64,000 nucleotides of DNA. It comes from Agrypnia vestita (lineage: Eukaryota > Arthropoda > Insecta > Trichoptera > Phryganeidae). Under the pieces are notes generated by a model. The model made no database searches, was not told the origin of the DNA, and saw only the letters and a list, made by a program, of their open reading frames with translations. The stretch lies in the NCBI GenBank assembly GCA_016648135.1, contig JADDOH010002329.1:310001-374000 (forward strand), given 5' to 3'. Below are positions 24,445 to 34,250 of this stretch, in pieces (within the stretch, counting starts at the first letter, position 1; every line of letters starts with the position of its first letter). Made by a program: the position numbers and the translations under genes.

Positions 24445-27400
24445 GTGAGTTAACCGTACGAGGCTGGATTTCCGCTAACGACACGACATTCTGTGAAAAC
24501 GAAAAAAATCCGAAATTTTCGACAAAGCGGTCATAAATAAGCTTTCTGATAACCTACGCCCATGTTTCAGTATTTTATTCTAATTTATAGTGGGAGAATA
24601 ATTTAAATAGATGCCAGCATCATCTGTGAAATTTAGATTAAAAAAATCAAAACAAGATTGATGAATCACTTAGAAAGAAAAAATCTACCAATCTAAATGA
24701 TATAGAGCATAATTACCACTTTCTCGGATTCGAACCCGGAAATTTATTTTACCGAGAAAGTGAAGTAACCAATGAACCTCCAATTTGAGTTATACATATT
24801 TGGAATCGTGTTCTGAAAATGGAATTAAACTCGAAACATGATTTATTTTTTCATTCAAAATATTAAAGTCCGTGTGTTAAATAAATGTGTTTTTCTGGAA
24901 AAAAATGTTTGAATTGGAAAGCCTCCCATTAAAATTGTTCTTTCAGCTCGGGTTTCATCGTGTCGTTGGTATAAAGCCGGTCTGATGCAAATTTCCTAAA
25001 TTTCCTTCATTCTCTGTCAAGTATTTTTTTTTTCTATTTTTGTTCGTTGATTGCTTAATAGCGTTTTTCCGTAGGTGTCCACATCTATTGTTTATTTTAT
25101 GATACGCCCGACAAAACTGTATTACATATTTTTATTTTATACACAATTTTAAGGAAATGCCCGATAATACGGTTTCATTTTGTTTATAATTCATAGTTAA
25201 TTTTGATGATTTAAACATTATAAAGATATTTTTACAACATTTTCGACAAGGTTTTTTGAACTTTTTGCCTCGGTTTCATAAAATACATCGAGTTTGTTTT
25301 GCGATGTCCAGCTCTATAATGAATCCATAATCTCCTAAATACCTTTGAAGTTTCGTCGATCCTCTGTTAATGTTGCAATTGACGCATAAAGATTTGTTTT
25401 ATTTTAGATTTCGGTATTTTTTATAGTACTTACGTAGGTTCTGATACGATATCTGACTAGGTTTCTGAACTCTTATGAAGGTGCCTCTTATAAAGGAATT
25501 ATTTTTGTTTTTATAGCATAGTAAATCCCAACGCTGGCGCTGGTAGAGCTTCAACGGTATATTTAAACGATAGAAAAATGATCATATATTAAAAGCAAAG
25601 TCATCATTTTATTATGAGTAGATGAGGTATTAATTATTTATTGTTATTAATTATTAAGAAAATGAAGCATATAAGTATATTTATAAAAGTTTCACATATA
25701 TTACTTGGTAAGTAAATAACAAAAAATTATTGAACTGATGGGAGATACATCATGGTGTTTTTTCAAATCTTACTAGCTTGATGTTGTAGTAGATAGTTTT
25801 TTGCGATTTTCTGCGAATTCTTAGCGATGTTGCGCGTTTACTATACATAACTGTTATGTTTCTGAACGTATTGAATGAATTATTTATAACATGTTAATAC
25901 TATGTAAATCTATAGCACCGATCGAGCCGACTAATGATGGTTTCTATGTTTCCAATTCATTCCAGCAGACAGTTACCAGTATCAGTTACAATCAATGTGG
26001 CAGAAATGCTGGAACACCAACCAGTCGCTGGTGCACAACCTGAGGTTCCGCGAGCGCGGCCCTCTGAAGTCCTGGAGGCCGGAGACCATGGCGGAGGCGA
26101 TATTCTCCGTGCTGAAGGAGGGGCTGTCTCTGTCGCAGGCGGCCAGAAAATACGACATTCCCTACCCGACCTTCGTGCTATACGCCAACCGCGTCCACAA
26201 CATGCTGGGCCCCAGCGCTGACGGAGGAGCAGGTGTGTCTCATGTGTCAATATTGTTTCTCCATCACCAAGAACCTCGCATTACCATCTATCATGTCCTG
26301 GCGTAAGCAGCAGCATCTGAGGAAATTCGTCAGTGTTAAAAATTCTTGTTCATACGCGTTCTCGAGGCAGTCTCATAAATATGATATCGCTGTAAACTTT
26401 ATTTATTTTTCATATGATTGCTTTGAACTCATCATTTTTTATAATTTTGATCATCTTTGTAATGCAGCAAATGATAATATTTTAAAGGTATTGTATTGTT
26501 TCTAAGATAAAAGGTTCATAAATTGATTGTATTTTGTATTTTTCAGAGAAAAAGTGGCACCACAAAGGTGTCTGTCTACTCTACATTAATTTGAATGACA
26601 AATAAGTTTTAATATGTTATTGTTTCCTTTTGTTCAATGTCCCTATCATTAGATTCTATTAATGGAAACTGTATCGGTAATACATGCATTGATTTTAAAT
26701 GGCGTGCGAATGCGATTGTTTTGTTGTTTCATACAAATGATGTTGAATACTGATTCCTTATTATTTCATACAAATGATTTTTTAATACAGACATCAAAAT
26801 GTAACATTTTGTTAAATTGCTTGCCAAAAAATGTATATTTTGGTGTTGTTCTTGCATTCAAATATTTATTTATTTTTGCATTTTATGTGAATAATAATTC
26901 ATTTTTATTTTGACAATACAGGTAAATAGCATTTATGAAGTATTTACAAACACTGGTTCAAGCTACCGTGATCTACCTTGCAGTTCGCGATGCATAGTAT
27001 ACTGCAATATACATTTATAATGAAAACTTCGTAGCATAGACTTCCACTGCGATGGGCGAACTTCATGGAGATAGTAACAAATTAAGAATATTATACTACA
27101 CAGTTGTAATTTTTTTTGTAACATGTGTAACAATTCAATATTTACAAAAACAACGGTATTTATTACTGCCCCTCGCTTGCGCCCACTAAGAAATTCACAA
27201 ACGTCTTGTATCGTGAGCGTGTTCGGGATTACAAATATTATTTTTTTTCCCAACTTACAATTTTCATTACATTTTTAAAGTTGTCGAGAGATGTCTACAA
27301 ATTTACGTATTTGAGGTAATTTCAAAGTTTTCACGGCTGTTTGACATTTTTAAAAGTTTTTTTTAAGCAAGTGGGCCATACCTTTGTACTCTCTCTCAAC

Positions 27401-30400
27401 ACAAGTTTTTTTAACATCTTCAAAGCACTGCGTCAGTAGAAAGGATCTATTCTACTGGGTTTTCAAAAGAGCTTGTAGTAGACTCTGTTTCGATGTATGT
27501 ACTGAACTCTCCTCTGTGATTGAAAATAAATTACGATCATTACTAATAAGTCATAGGCCATCTCAAGTGACAAGAGTTATAAAAAAAAAACAGATTAATT
27601 ATAAACATCGCGTGTCTGTTATATTTACAGGTAACTGAGAGGAAAGAAAATATTTTCGATGTAGGTCGTTCCTGGATATGTTTTATTTTCAATTTATTTT
27701 TTTAAGTAGGTACCGTGTACCTGCTGAAACAACAAATAAATAACTATCAAGACGTAAAAGGACATGTTATAATTTTCGAATTTGGAAGCGTTGTAGATTT
27801 TCAAGGATGTTGGCCTCTAAGAATAAATTTTGTATTAAAGATGTTAAATTATGTGGATAGTGAATAAAATATGTAGTATGGTAGCAGGTATTCTGGCATG
27901 AATTTAGGGGGAAGGGAGAGATAAAATGTTTATACAACATAAATAATATGTATTCAAATATACTCTATCTGAAATTAATTAAATTTCTTAAAATCGACCT
28001 CAGTTTAAAAATTATTTACACTTTTTTGTAGAACTGTCAATTTTAACACGACAAAATGTTTTATCGAGAAAGCCGGTTACTGTTAGACTACAGTGTCATA
28101 AACAACAGTAATGTAAAAATAATGAAACAATCGTAACCCGAGTGTGTGTAATGACGCTTTCACACCCATGGGATGGGGAATAATGACAATATTCATTATG
28201 GAGTTTCGAATTGAAAAATCGAAGTCATGCCTCGGGGGGTTAAGATTGAATGCAGTGATGGAATATTTTATTCCATTTTAAAAATGGTTCACACCTGTTA
28301 AAAAGGTCAGATTGAAAGTGCTAATGCAAAGATGAAATAGGTATAAGTAGACGTCTATAAATTGAATATAACCACTTTTTATTGAATATTATAGAAGAAT
28401 TGGTAGAATTTTAAACAAGATAGATACAGTGATAGGTAAATTTACTTTCACCTGATGATGAACCCTGAATCCGAACCCGGAAAATCCGAAGCGTCTGCCA
28501 GAAAGGTCGTAGAAGCATGGCAGGATACCCCAGAAAACTCGGAAAAAACAGACGATCCTGAACGGCCGTGAAAACCTAAGAACATTTTTGAACTCAAAGT
28601 ACTTTTGGAAACCAAAATTCTATCCATGCACTACAATGTTATATTATATTATGTAATATCATTTTATGATGATAATAGTTTCAAAGTAACGACAAATTTG
28701 GGTTGCTCTGTAAAATAAGGCCATAAGTATGACTATCTACATCCAACAGCCATATGTAACTAGCTGTAAATATAGGATGAGATGAGAGTGTAATTTTTAT
28801 ATTGTTAATATTAAAACTGAGGCATAATTACATGAACGCAGTGCATTGGGTCTCACTTTATATAGGAGCCCAAAACGATAATTAATATAAAGTAAAAACA
28901 ATACACTTTGTATTAATATGTTGATATGTTAAAAATTTTCGGGGCCAATGGTTCCTCCATCAGAAAACAACGTACATTAAAAATCGAAGTATACCTAGAC
29001 ATAATATTTTTTAATATCAATCACACAAGAAATGGATTTTAAAATAAAAAAATTCACGCGTGTATTTTAAAAACACTATCGACGTACCCGGCTAATTTTT
29101 CAGTTTAGGGATCAAAATAAAAATTGCCATGAAGTAAAGTAGGATATAAAATATTGTTGTATTATTTTAAATACAATTTGTGTAATTTTACATGGAGGTC
29201 TAATGCATTTTTTCCACTATGCACTGAATCTCGAATTTTTTAATTGCGCTATACTGTAGCGTAATAATAAAACAATACCTAATTCGAAATTTTGAATTAT
29301 TGGAGAAACTGAAACTGATTTGCTGTGCGCATAATCACTGTGCGAATTTAATATTTTGTGACGTCTAACATTTTTGTTGGACACCCTCATTGCAAAGCGT
29401 TATTGCTGCTAACATCACTTGCGGTAGCTGTTGTCTATTATGCACGCCGCTAGGGTAATAATTTGAGGCTCGAAGCGCTGGGAGGAGGTTTGAGCAGGTT
29501 CGCAAGTGATGAGTTTGCACTGAAGATAGGGGTGACGTTACAGAGCTACGGCCCAAAGGGCGAGGGCGTCCGCAGCGCATCCTGCTGGGCGTGTGGCCCG
29601 ACGAGCACATCAGGGGAGTCATCAGGGCCGTGGTCTTCCGCGACTCTCACAGCGCCCACCACATAAAAGAAGAACCACTGCCCGCGTACCCACCCATCAA
29701 CGTGAGTGTTTCCATTTATCCATCCTTGTAATCCCCACTGACATTTGTCAATGACAATGTCATTTGAAATATCTCATTTGTGTATAAATGTAACTATCCT
29801 AGTACGCAAGGGCGCGCAGTGAGAACAAGAAGCGTGACTTTTATTTAAACATACATTTGTCTGGCAGAATAATCTGAATAATATGTTAATTATTGTGATA
29901 GTAATATTACGATATATGTCACTAATTTCGGTTTCTTTTCAAAATATATGCTTAGGAAAAAGTCATGCTTCTTGCTCTCACTGCAGTCCCTGCCTGGTAG
30001 GTACAAGAGGGATATTAAAGCAAATGTAGCAATATCCCACTGAGGTGTTTTTATTTACATTTGTTCGGAAAACCAACAGCTAACAATAATTAAGTTAATG
30101 CAGCTAACAATAATTTTAAAAAATTCTGAGATAAATACAAAAAACTATTCTATTTCTAAACTGTTCTATTCAAGAAAATTTTCTTGGAACCTATGAAACC
30201 TACATCTTGTTGGAAATAAGTTTTTAAAAACAATTGCCACCTCAGTTTTCCTTTTATATATTTGTATTAATGAATATTTATCTTTTAAATATGGATTTTG
30301 CTGTGTAATCAAATAGTGGACATTGCCGCTTTTGCTATTTACATAATTGTATATTGTTGTCTTTACTATGATGTTTTATTCTAAAATCGACATCCATTTT

Positions 30401-33400
30401 CACTTTAGTGTGTTTTTTTTCACTTTAATGAAGCGGCCATTTTGTCACGTGACACATCCTTGGGGGTTGATTGGTTGATGTGGATAATGCTGCCTTTGCT
30501 TTTAAGGGTGATTTGAAAACATGATTTAGAAAGAGATAAAGCTATATTTCCTTTAAAATCTCGAATTCAGTACATTATGTATTAGTTATCCACGGTAACT
30601 GCGTTCAAAACATTTTTTTTGATATTGCTGACTTTTATACCTTACACAACTTATCGCACTAAAAGTTAAATATTTTTTCATTAAATTTTTATTTAGTTAG
30701 TTAGTTTGATAAACAATCAAATGCTAGGGTAACTAAATCTTTGAGTAACTGTTTCCACAATAATTCTTAATGGCCAGACTAGATAATGAGTTGGCTATTA
30801 TTATTATTTTTCTTTTTTATACATTATTTCAAATACTCTACTTTAAAAAATTAATAGTAGATCGTTTTCAGTATCGTTAAGTATTATATCTAAGAGTTGA
30901 CATATATTACGGTACAAACTAAGTTAAAACATATCCCTGCCCATCATGAAAAATGGCCCAACTCAAAAATCAATTTTTATTCAGTAGCCTGATTAAAATA
31001 TTGAACAAAATATTTTTTTTATAATATCTAATAATTGTTGTTCCTTACAATAGCTTCAAGATAACGAAAATAGTGTCTTATTAAGAATAAACATTGGAAT
31101 GTTCTGAGGGTTGTTATGTCCTTATATGAAAAATGAAGAATTTTGAAATAGGCCTTTATTTATGATAACCAGCGAAGTACGCAGTTAGGTAATTAAAGTA
31201 TAGAGATATTTAAAAGACAACAAACGCAGTGAGAAAATATCGATATATGTATTTATAACAACACTGCCCATTTAACCCTTATATATGACTGTCCGGGTAC
31301 CTGGGTACCCATCTTCACTTTAAATAACTTTATTCATAAACGCCATCATTCGTTTGGATCTCCATTATTTAAATTATTTGAAAGGGAGGGAAATAAAGGG
31401 AACACGGACATTGCTATGAGAAGTAGTGACCTGTTAAGAAGCTAGTTGACCACTGTCTAAACATCAATTTGTGAGGTACAAAACAAAAATAATATATGTG
31501 GGAACGTCCATCCAGGTTGAGTACCCGGGTACCTTGGGCAGCCACTAGTGTGAGAAATCGCGAGTAGTAACATAACGGTTAAGCTACGACACGCATTCTA
31601 GTGTTATAAAATGTTGTTTGTATTGTAGACGTGTACTTAGATGGAAAGTTAGGAAATTCCTCTGCGTACGATCGACATAACGAAATTAATCTTCTGTAAG
31701 CACGCAGAAGAGTAAATGTAATTACGAATAATTTTATATAGGCATATAGATGATTATTAATGCGTGTCGTTGCAATTCAATATGTCAATCTTCGACACTT
31801 TTTTCAGTATTCTTTATCTTTAATCTTATATTTAATTATGTGTTCTTTATCTTTAAAACACATTAGGTATACCGCTTTCCATTTAAGAAAGATATATAAG
31901 ATATATACAATAGAATTAGTACTGATGTGTAAGCCGTGCGTACGAGGCACGTTGTTTCGTTGTGTTGATGTTTATACACAACACAACGAAACAATGTGCG
32001 TCGAGCCACGGCTTACACATACTAATTCGATCGTCTTTCTTAAATGGAAAGAGATGATCTAAATTTCTTACCACGTTATGTAAAATAAATTCGGGTCTAT
32101 TCTCGTTGCTTTGCGTTACCTTAACACTCGTGTCTTGACCGCTAGTAAATAACATTCAGCCGTATTCTGAATAGAGCAATATTACTTTTTATCTATCTTG
32201 ACATTTATTGTAGAACATTGTAATGTCATCAATTTTGACGTTTGAAATAAATAGATTCAATCAATCAGAAAGATCTAAAACGTAAACATACGTTAAGTTA
32301 TTCACAATTTGTGAATAATATCTTTCTGATTGATTGAATTCATTAATTTCAAATCTGTCAAACTTAAAACGTTAAAATTGGCGGCGATAGTATGTTATAC
32401 AATCTATGCTGTTCTGAAAATAGCAATAGGAATTGTAATGTCCGCTCTTTATCCTAACACTTAATAGACGAAAATAAAAATAAAAAATAAACGAGACGTA
32501 CCTACCTAGGTATATGTCGGTCATATATGTGGTCAGAGGGAGAAAGAAGTACATGACGGTCATCCGTCAAACGTCAGATATAAATAGAATCAAACAATAT
32601 TTCTCTTTTCTAGGGTCCAACGTGATAATGGCAATTTTGCCACAATTTTACATCAGGACCCTGTGAGAGAAGAAATTAAAAAGTGCATATGAAATAATTT
32701 TCTTTCTATAAGCTTTAAATAAAGCATTAGTATCTACTTATTTCATATACATAATTTAAGTCGAAACATGAGAATTGTGAGGTTACGTTTGCGGCGAAGG
32801 GCAGTTGACAGACCAGACGGGAGAAATCGCAAATAAAGGTTTTCACTTTGAGAGAGAAAATATACAAATCTTATTTAAGTACGATAAACACCGAATATCG
32901 ACATACACCTACGTCTCGTTTATTTTTGTGTTGGGATAAACATCTGACATCCCAATTTTGCTATTTTTCAGAATAGCACAGAATAACTATCAAGAAACAG
33001 AAATAGCAATGTAGCTATTTTCAGAATACGGCTGATTGTACACTTTGTCAATTTTGACGTGATTTTGATATTTTACAGATATGTTGACATTTCTCATAGA
33101 AAATTTAGGCGCACACAAAAGTGCATAATTCTATTTTGAGACATAATAAAAATCTTCTAATCCTGAAAATAAGTGGCTTTAACCATTTTTAAGCGTGACT
33201 TAAATTCAAATTATTACATATGTTTCAATAATAAATATTTTTTGTTAAATCTATTCTATGTTCAATTTTTCAATATTTAAAGATAATTTAAAATACCTGT
33301 AAAATAACACTTTTAACGTTACACATAGATCATTTTAAGTTTATTGTCTGAAAGCCTTTTGCTGTTGTTTTGCTTTAAGAGACCCGTATTTTACATTATT

Positions 33401-34250
33401 TAGTTCATCACTTAAATCAAATGTTATACGATAAAAATACATCAAGAAAAAAAGTAATATAAGTTGTAATACATGTATAAAACGAATTACAAATTTTTAA
33501 AATAGTATAATTATTTTTTCTTAATTTATAAGTAGAATAAACTTACAGGATATTGAATTGTAGTATAAATACATCATATAAAAAAAATTAAACGAGTATA
33601 CATAGATAAATAAATGGTCATGTAAACATTTTGCGAATAGATCCATGAACAAATTTTAATTAATATTTTCTAAATTCACCCACACATTTCTAACAGAATG
33701 AGTATTTTAATATCTGGCCACAAAAATATGCACAAAAGTTGCATTTCTTTTAAAAATATTAATGTTTCCAACAGTCTTCATCAAATGAATTGATTACATT
33801 AATTAATCTCAGAGATCCCACCCAACATGTAGTGGTCATCATAATATATTGTCGCAATTGCAGGACGCCATGGCCTTGCAGAGCTACGGCAACGGCGGGG
33901 ACGGAGGCATGTCCCCTGGCAGCGCCGCGGCTGCAGCAGTAGCTGCCGTAGCACACGGACTGCGGCGGCAGGCGTGCGGCCTGGCCGGACCACGCGCACC
34001 CGCTTCACCATTACGCTCTCCAGGCCCGCCCGGCTCTCCTGGGCCTCCATTGTGCTCGCCGCCTCCGCCCGGGCTGGCCCTCGAACCGCTGCCGCTGGCC
34101 GCGTCCAATGGAGAGCGCTTCCGCCCCTTTACATCCCCGCCCCGCGTAGACAGCTACTTCCGCGAGGAGTTGGAGCAGCTGGTGCGCAGCCCTCGCATGC
34201 TGCCCGATGCAGAAGTCAAGCTCGAGCCGCTAGCCGAGCCACGAATGTAA
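24387..34250 (+). CDS. bab: bric-a-brac (bab) transcription factor, 3' half, four coding exons (5' partial)
   Basis: Coding exons 24387-24444, 25969-26232, 29544-29701 and 33864-34250 join in frame (GT-AG, phases 1, 1, 0) into 288 codons plus TAA. Seen: a SSIADSYQYQLQSMWQKCW segment (residues 17-34), a pipsqueak helix-turn-helix (about 50-100, core LSLSQAARKYDIPYPTF), an AT-hook (KGRGRPQ, 112-118), then a Pro/Ala-rich tail. Known of the family: Bab proteins are nuclear BTB-pipsqueak factors that bind AT-rich DNA and pattern limbs, abdomen pigmentation and ovary. In Lepidoptera bab has been tied to UV wing scales in Colias and male pheromone preference in Ostrinia. The N-terminal BTB domain and start codon lie upstream of the window. 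Two SUMO-consensus tetrapeptides (IKEE 148-151, VKLE 278-281) suggest modification; this is inference. Drosophila has bab1 and bab2; I cannot tell from the window whether a paralogue exists. Confidence 0.95.
24445..25968 (+). other. bab intron between exons a and b
   Basis: GT-AG intron (gtgagt ... cag). It is AT-rich with no gene seen. It contains a short inverted repeat (24717-24727 with 24752-24762) whose spacer holds a tRNA B-box-like string; otherwise nothing recognisable. Confidence 0.85.
24717..24762. repeat. Short inverted repeat CACTTTCTCGG/CCGAGAAAGTG
   Basis: Exact 11-bp arms with a 24-base spacer that includes GATTCGAACCCGG, a tRNA B-box-like string. It lies in the bab intron after exon a. 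Confidence 0.7.
25969..26232 (+). CDS. bab: bab coding exon b (pipsqueak HTH)
   Basis: The acceptor is the cag at 25966-25968, giving G|AC (Asp) across the junction; the donor gtgtgt starts at 26233. The exon encodes the conserved block with RGPLKSWRPETMAEAI and LSLSQAARKYDIPYPTFV, the DNA-recognition helix-turn-helix of Bab/pipsqueak proteins, ending SADGGA. It is markedly GC-richer than its introns. Open frames in other registers over the same bases (for example 25957-26250 on the minus strand) are shadows. Confidence 0.97.
26233..29543 (+). other. bab intron between exons b and c
   Basis: GT-AG intron (gtgtgt ... ttacag). AT-rich; one half-copy of the CTGATGA/GAAA repeat family near 28449-28565. 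Small open frames here (26233-26505, 26662-26913, 26963-27253, 27384-27638) have intronic base composition and no recognisable domain. Confidence 0.85.
28449..28565 (+). repeat. Repeat family H, half-copy 1 (decayed)
   Basis: CCTGATGATGAACCCT... then CCGAAGCGTCTGCCAGAAAG, GTCGTAGAAGCATGGCAGGA, TACCCCAGAAAAC. Same order as the copies in Pgd introns, with a longer, altered middle. Confidence 0.65.
29544..29701 (+). CDS. bab: bab coding exon c (AT-hook, Bab conserved domain)
   Basis: The acceptor ttacag ends at 29543; the donor gtgagt starts at 29702. The exon continues the split codon as Glu (many relatives have Asp here), then LRPKGRGRPQRILLGVWPDE, with an AT-hook GRGRP core, then HIRGVIRAVVFRD and SHSAHHIKEEP. 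It ends in phase 0 after PPIN. IKEE fits a SUMO-consensus motif. The AT-hook together with the helix-turn-helix of the previous exon forms the Bab DNA-binding domain. Confidence 0.96.
29802..30004. mobile_element. MITE A, copy 1 (in bab last intron)
   Basis: Left end GTACGCAAGGGCGCGCAGTG, AGAACAAGAAGCGTGACTTTT; the right end is the complement (AAAAGTCATGCTTCTTGCTC, TCACTGCAG..CCTGGTAGGTAC). About 50-bp inverted ends with a 100-base AT-rich core. It lies 100 bases after the bab exon c donor. Confidence 0.8.
31276..31578. mobile_element. piggyBac-like non-autonomous element
   Basis: 303 bases flanked by TTAA on both sides (31272-31275 and 31579-31582), with ends CCCTTATAT... and its imperfect complement ...ATAACGG. 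Subterminal inverted blocks around GTCCGGGTACCTGGGTACCC (31291) and GAGTACCCGGGTACCTTGG (31519) support a foldback structure. TTAA target duplication and CCY ends are the piggyBac rule; there is no coding sequence. Confidence 0.55.
31875..32051. mobile_element. Palindromic MITE P, copy 1
   Basis: Near-perfect palindrome running from CTTTCCATTTAAGAAAGA to its complement TCTTTCTTAAATGGAAAG, with inner arms GTGTAAGCCGTGCGT...GTTTCGTTGTGTTG and complements around a short TTTATAC centre. Arms are about 85 bases; one arm has an extra dozen bases. Confidence 0.85.
32157..33034. mobile_element. Non-autonomous DNA element with CAGCCGTATTCTGAA termini
   Basis: 878 bases bounded by inverted ends CAGCCGTATTCTGAA(AA)TAG and flanked on each side by ATT (32154-32156 and 33035-33037), a likely 3-bp target duplication. 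Inner inverted blocks also match (GTTCTGAAAATAGCAAT near 32411 with its complement near 32960; AAACGAGACGTACCTAC near 32490 with GTCTCGTTTA near 32910), so the whole element is a long imperfect foldback. It has no coding capacity. The empty site is visible in a related repeat at 13461. Confidence 0.75.
32236..32362. repeat. Inverted repeat inside the CAGCCG element
   Basis: Left arm about 32236-32276 (TGACGTTTGAAATAAATAGA then TTCAATCAATCAGAAAGAT) and right arm about 32321-32362 (its complement with few changes), with a spacer of about 44 bases. This could be a separate smaller MITE nested in the larger element. Confidence 0.8.
33864..34250 (+). CDS. bab: bab terminal coding exon (Pro/Ala-rich C terminus, stop TAA)
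   Basis: The acceptor is caattgcag ending at 33863; the reading begins DAMALQSYGNG in phase 0 and stops at TAA 34248-34250 (128 residues). Seen: an alanine run, a Gly/Pro/Ser-rich low-complexity stretch (PGPPGSPGPP then CSPPPPG), then a more ordered tail around RVDSYFREELEQLVRSPRML, ending EVKLEPLAEPRM. The DAMALQSYG start and the FREELEQLV region resemble C termini of other Bab proteins. GC content is far above the flanking intron and UTR. The many overlapping open frames (33799-34282) are by-products of this GC-rich exon. Confidence 0.92.
   Translation, partial: DAMALQSYGNGGDGGMSPGSAAAAAVAAVAHGLRRQACGLAGPRAPASPLRSPGPPGSPGPPLCSPPPPGLALEPLPLAASNGERFRPFTSPPRVDSYFREELEQLVRSPRMLPDAEVKLEPLAEPRM

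Larger units (their letters stand above)
32093..33100 (+). repeat. Dispersed repeat R, copy 2, split by the CAGCCG element
   Basis: 32093-32156 matches the first half of the copy at 13461 (GTCTATTCTCGTTG, CGTTACCTTAACA, CGTGTCTTGACCGC); 33035-33100 matches the second half (ATTGTACACTT, TTTTGATATTTTACAGA). The element sits exactly between the two halves. Confidence 0.75.
29702..33863 (+). other. bab last intron, transposon-rich
   Basis: GT-AG intron (gtgagt ... ttgcag). It contains, in order, a MITE about 100 bases past the donor (29802-30004), a possible SINE body fragment (about 30560-30650), a piggyBac-like element (31276-31578), a long palindromic MITE (31875-32051) and an 878-bp inverted-repeat element (32157-33034) inserted in another repeat. 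33140-33863 is plain AT-rich sequence. Confidence 0.85.

Noticed and set aside
24717..24762. tRNA B-box-like GATTCGAACCCGG
   Set aside because: No A-box or cloverleaf around it; it is the spacer of a short inverted repeat.
25934..26306. Three overlapping open frames on both strands
   Set aside because: Only the frame reading RGPLKSWRPETMAEAI is real (bab exon b); the others are out-of-frame shadows of this GC-rich exon.
28466..28490. AATCCGAACCCGG as a tRNA T-arm
   Set aside because: It sits inside a decayed copy of repeat family H and has no other tRNA features.
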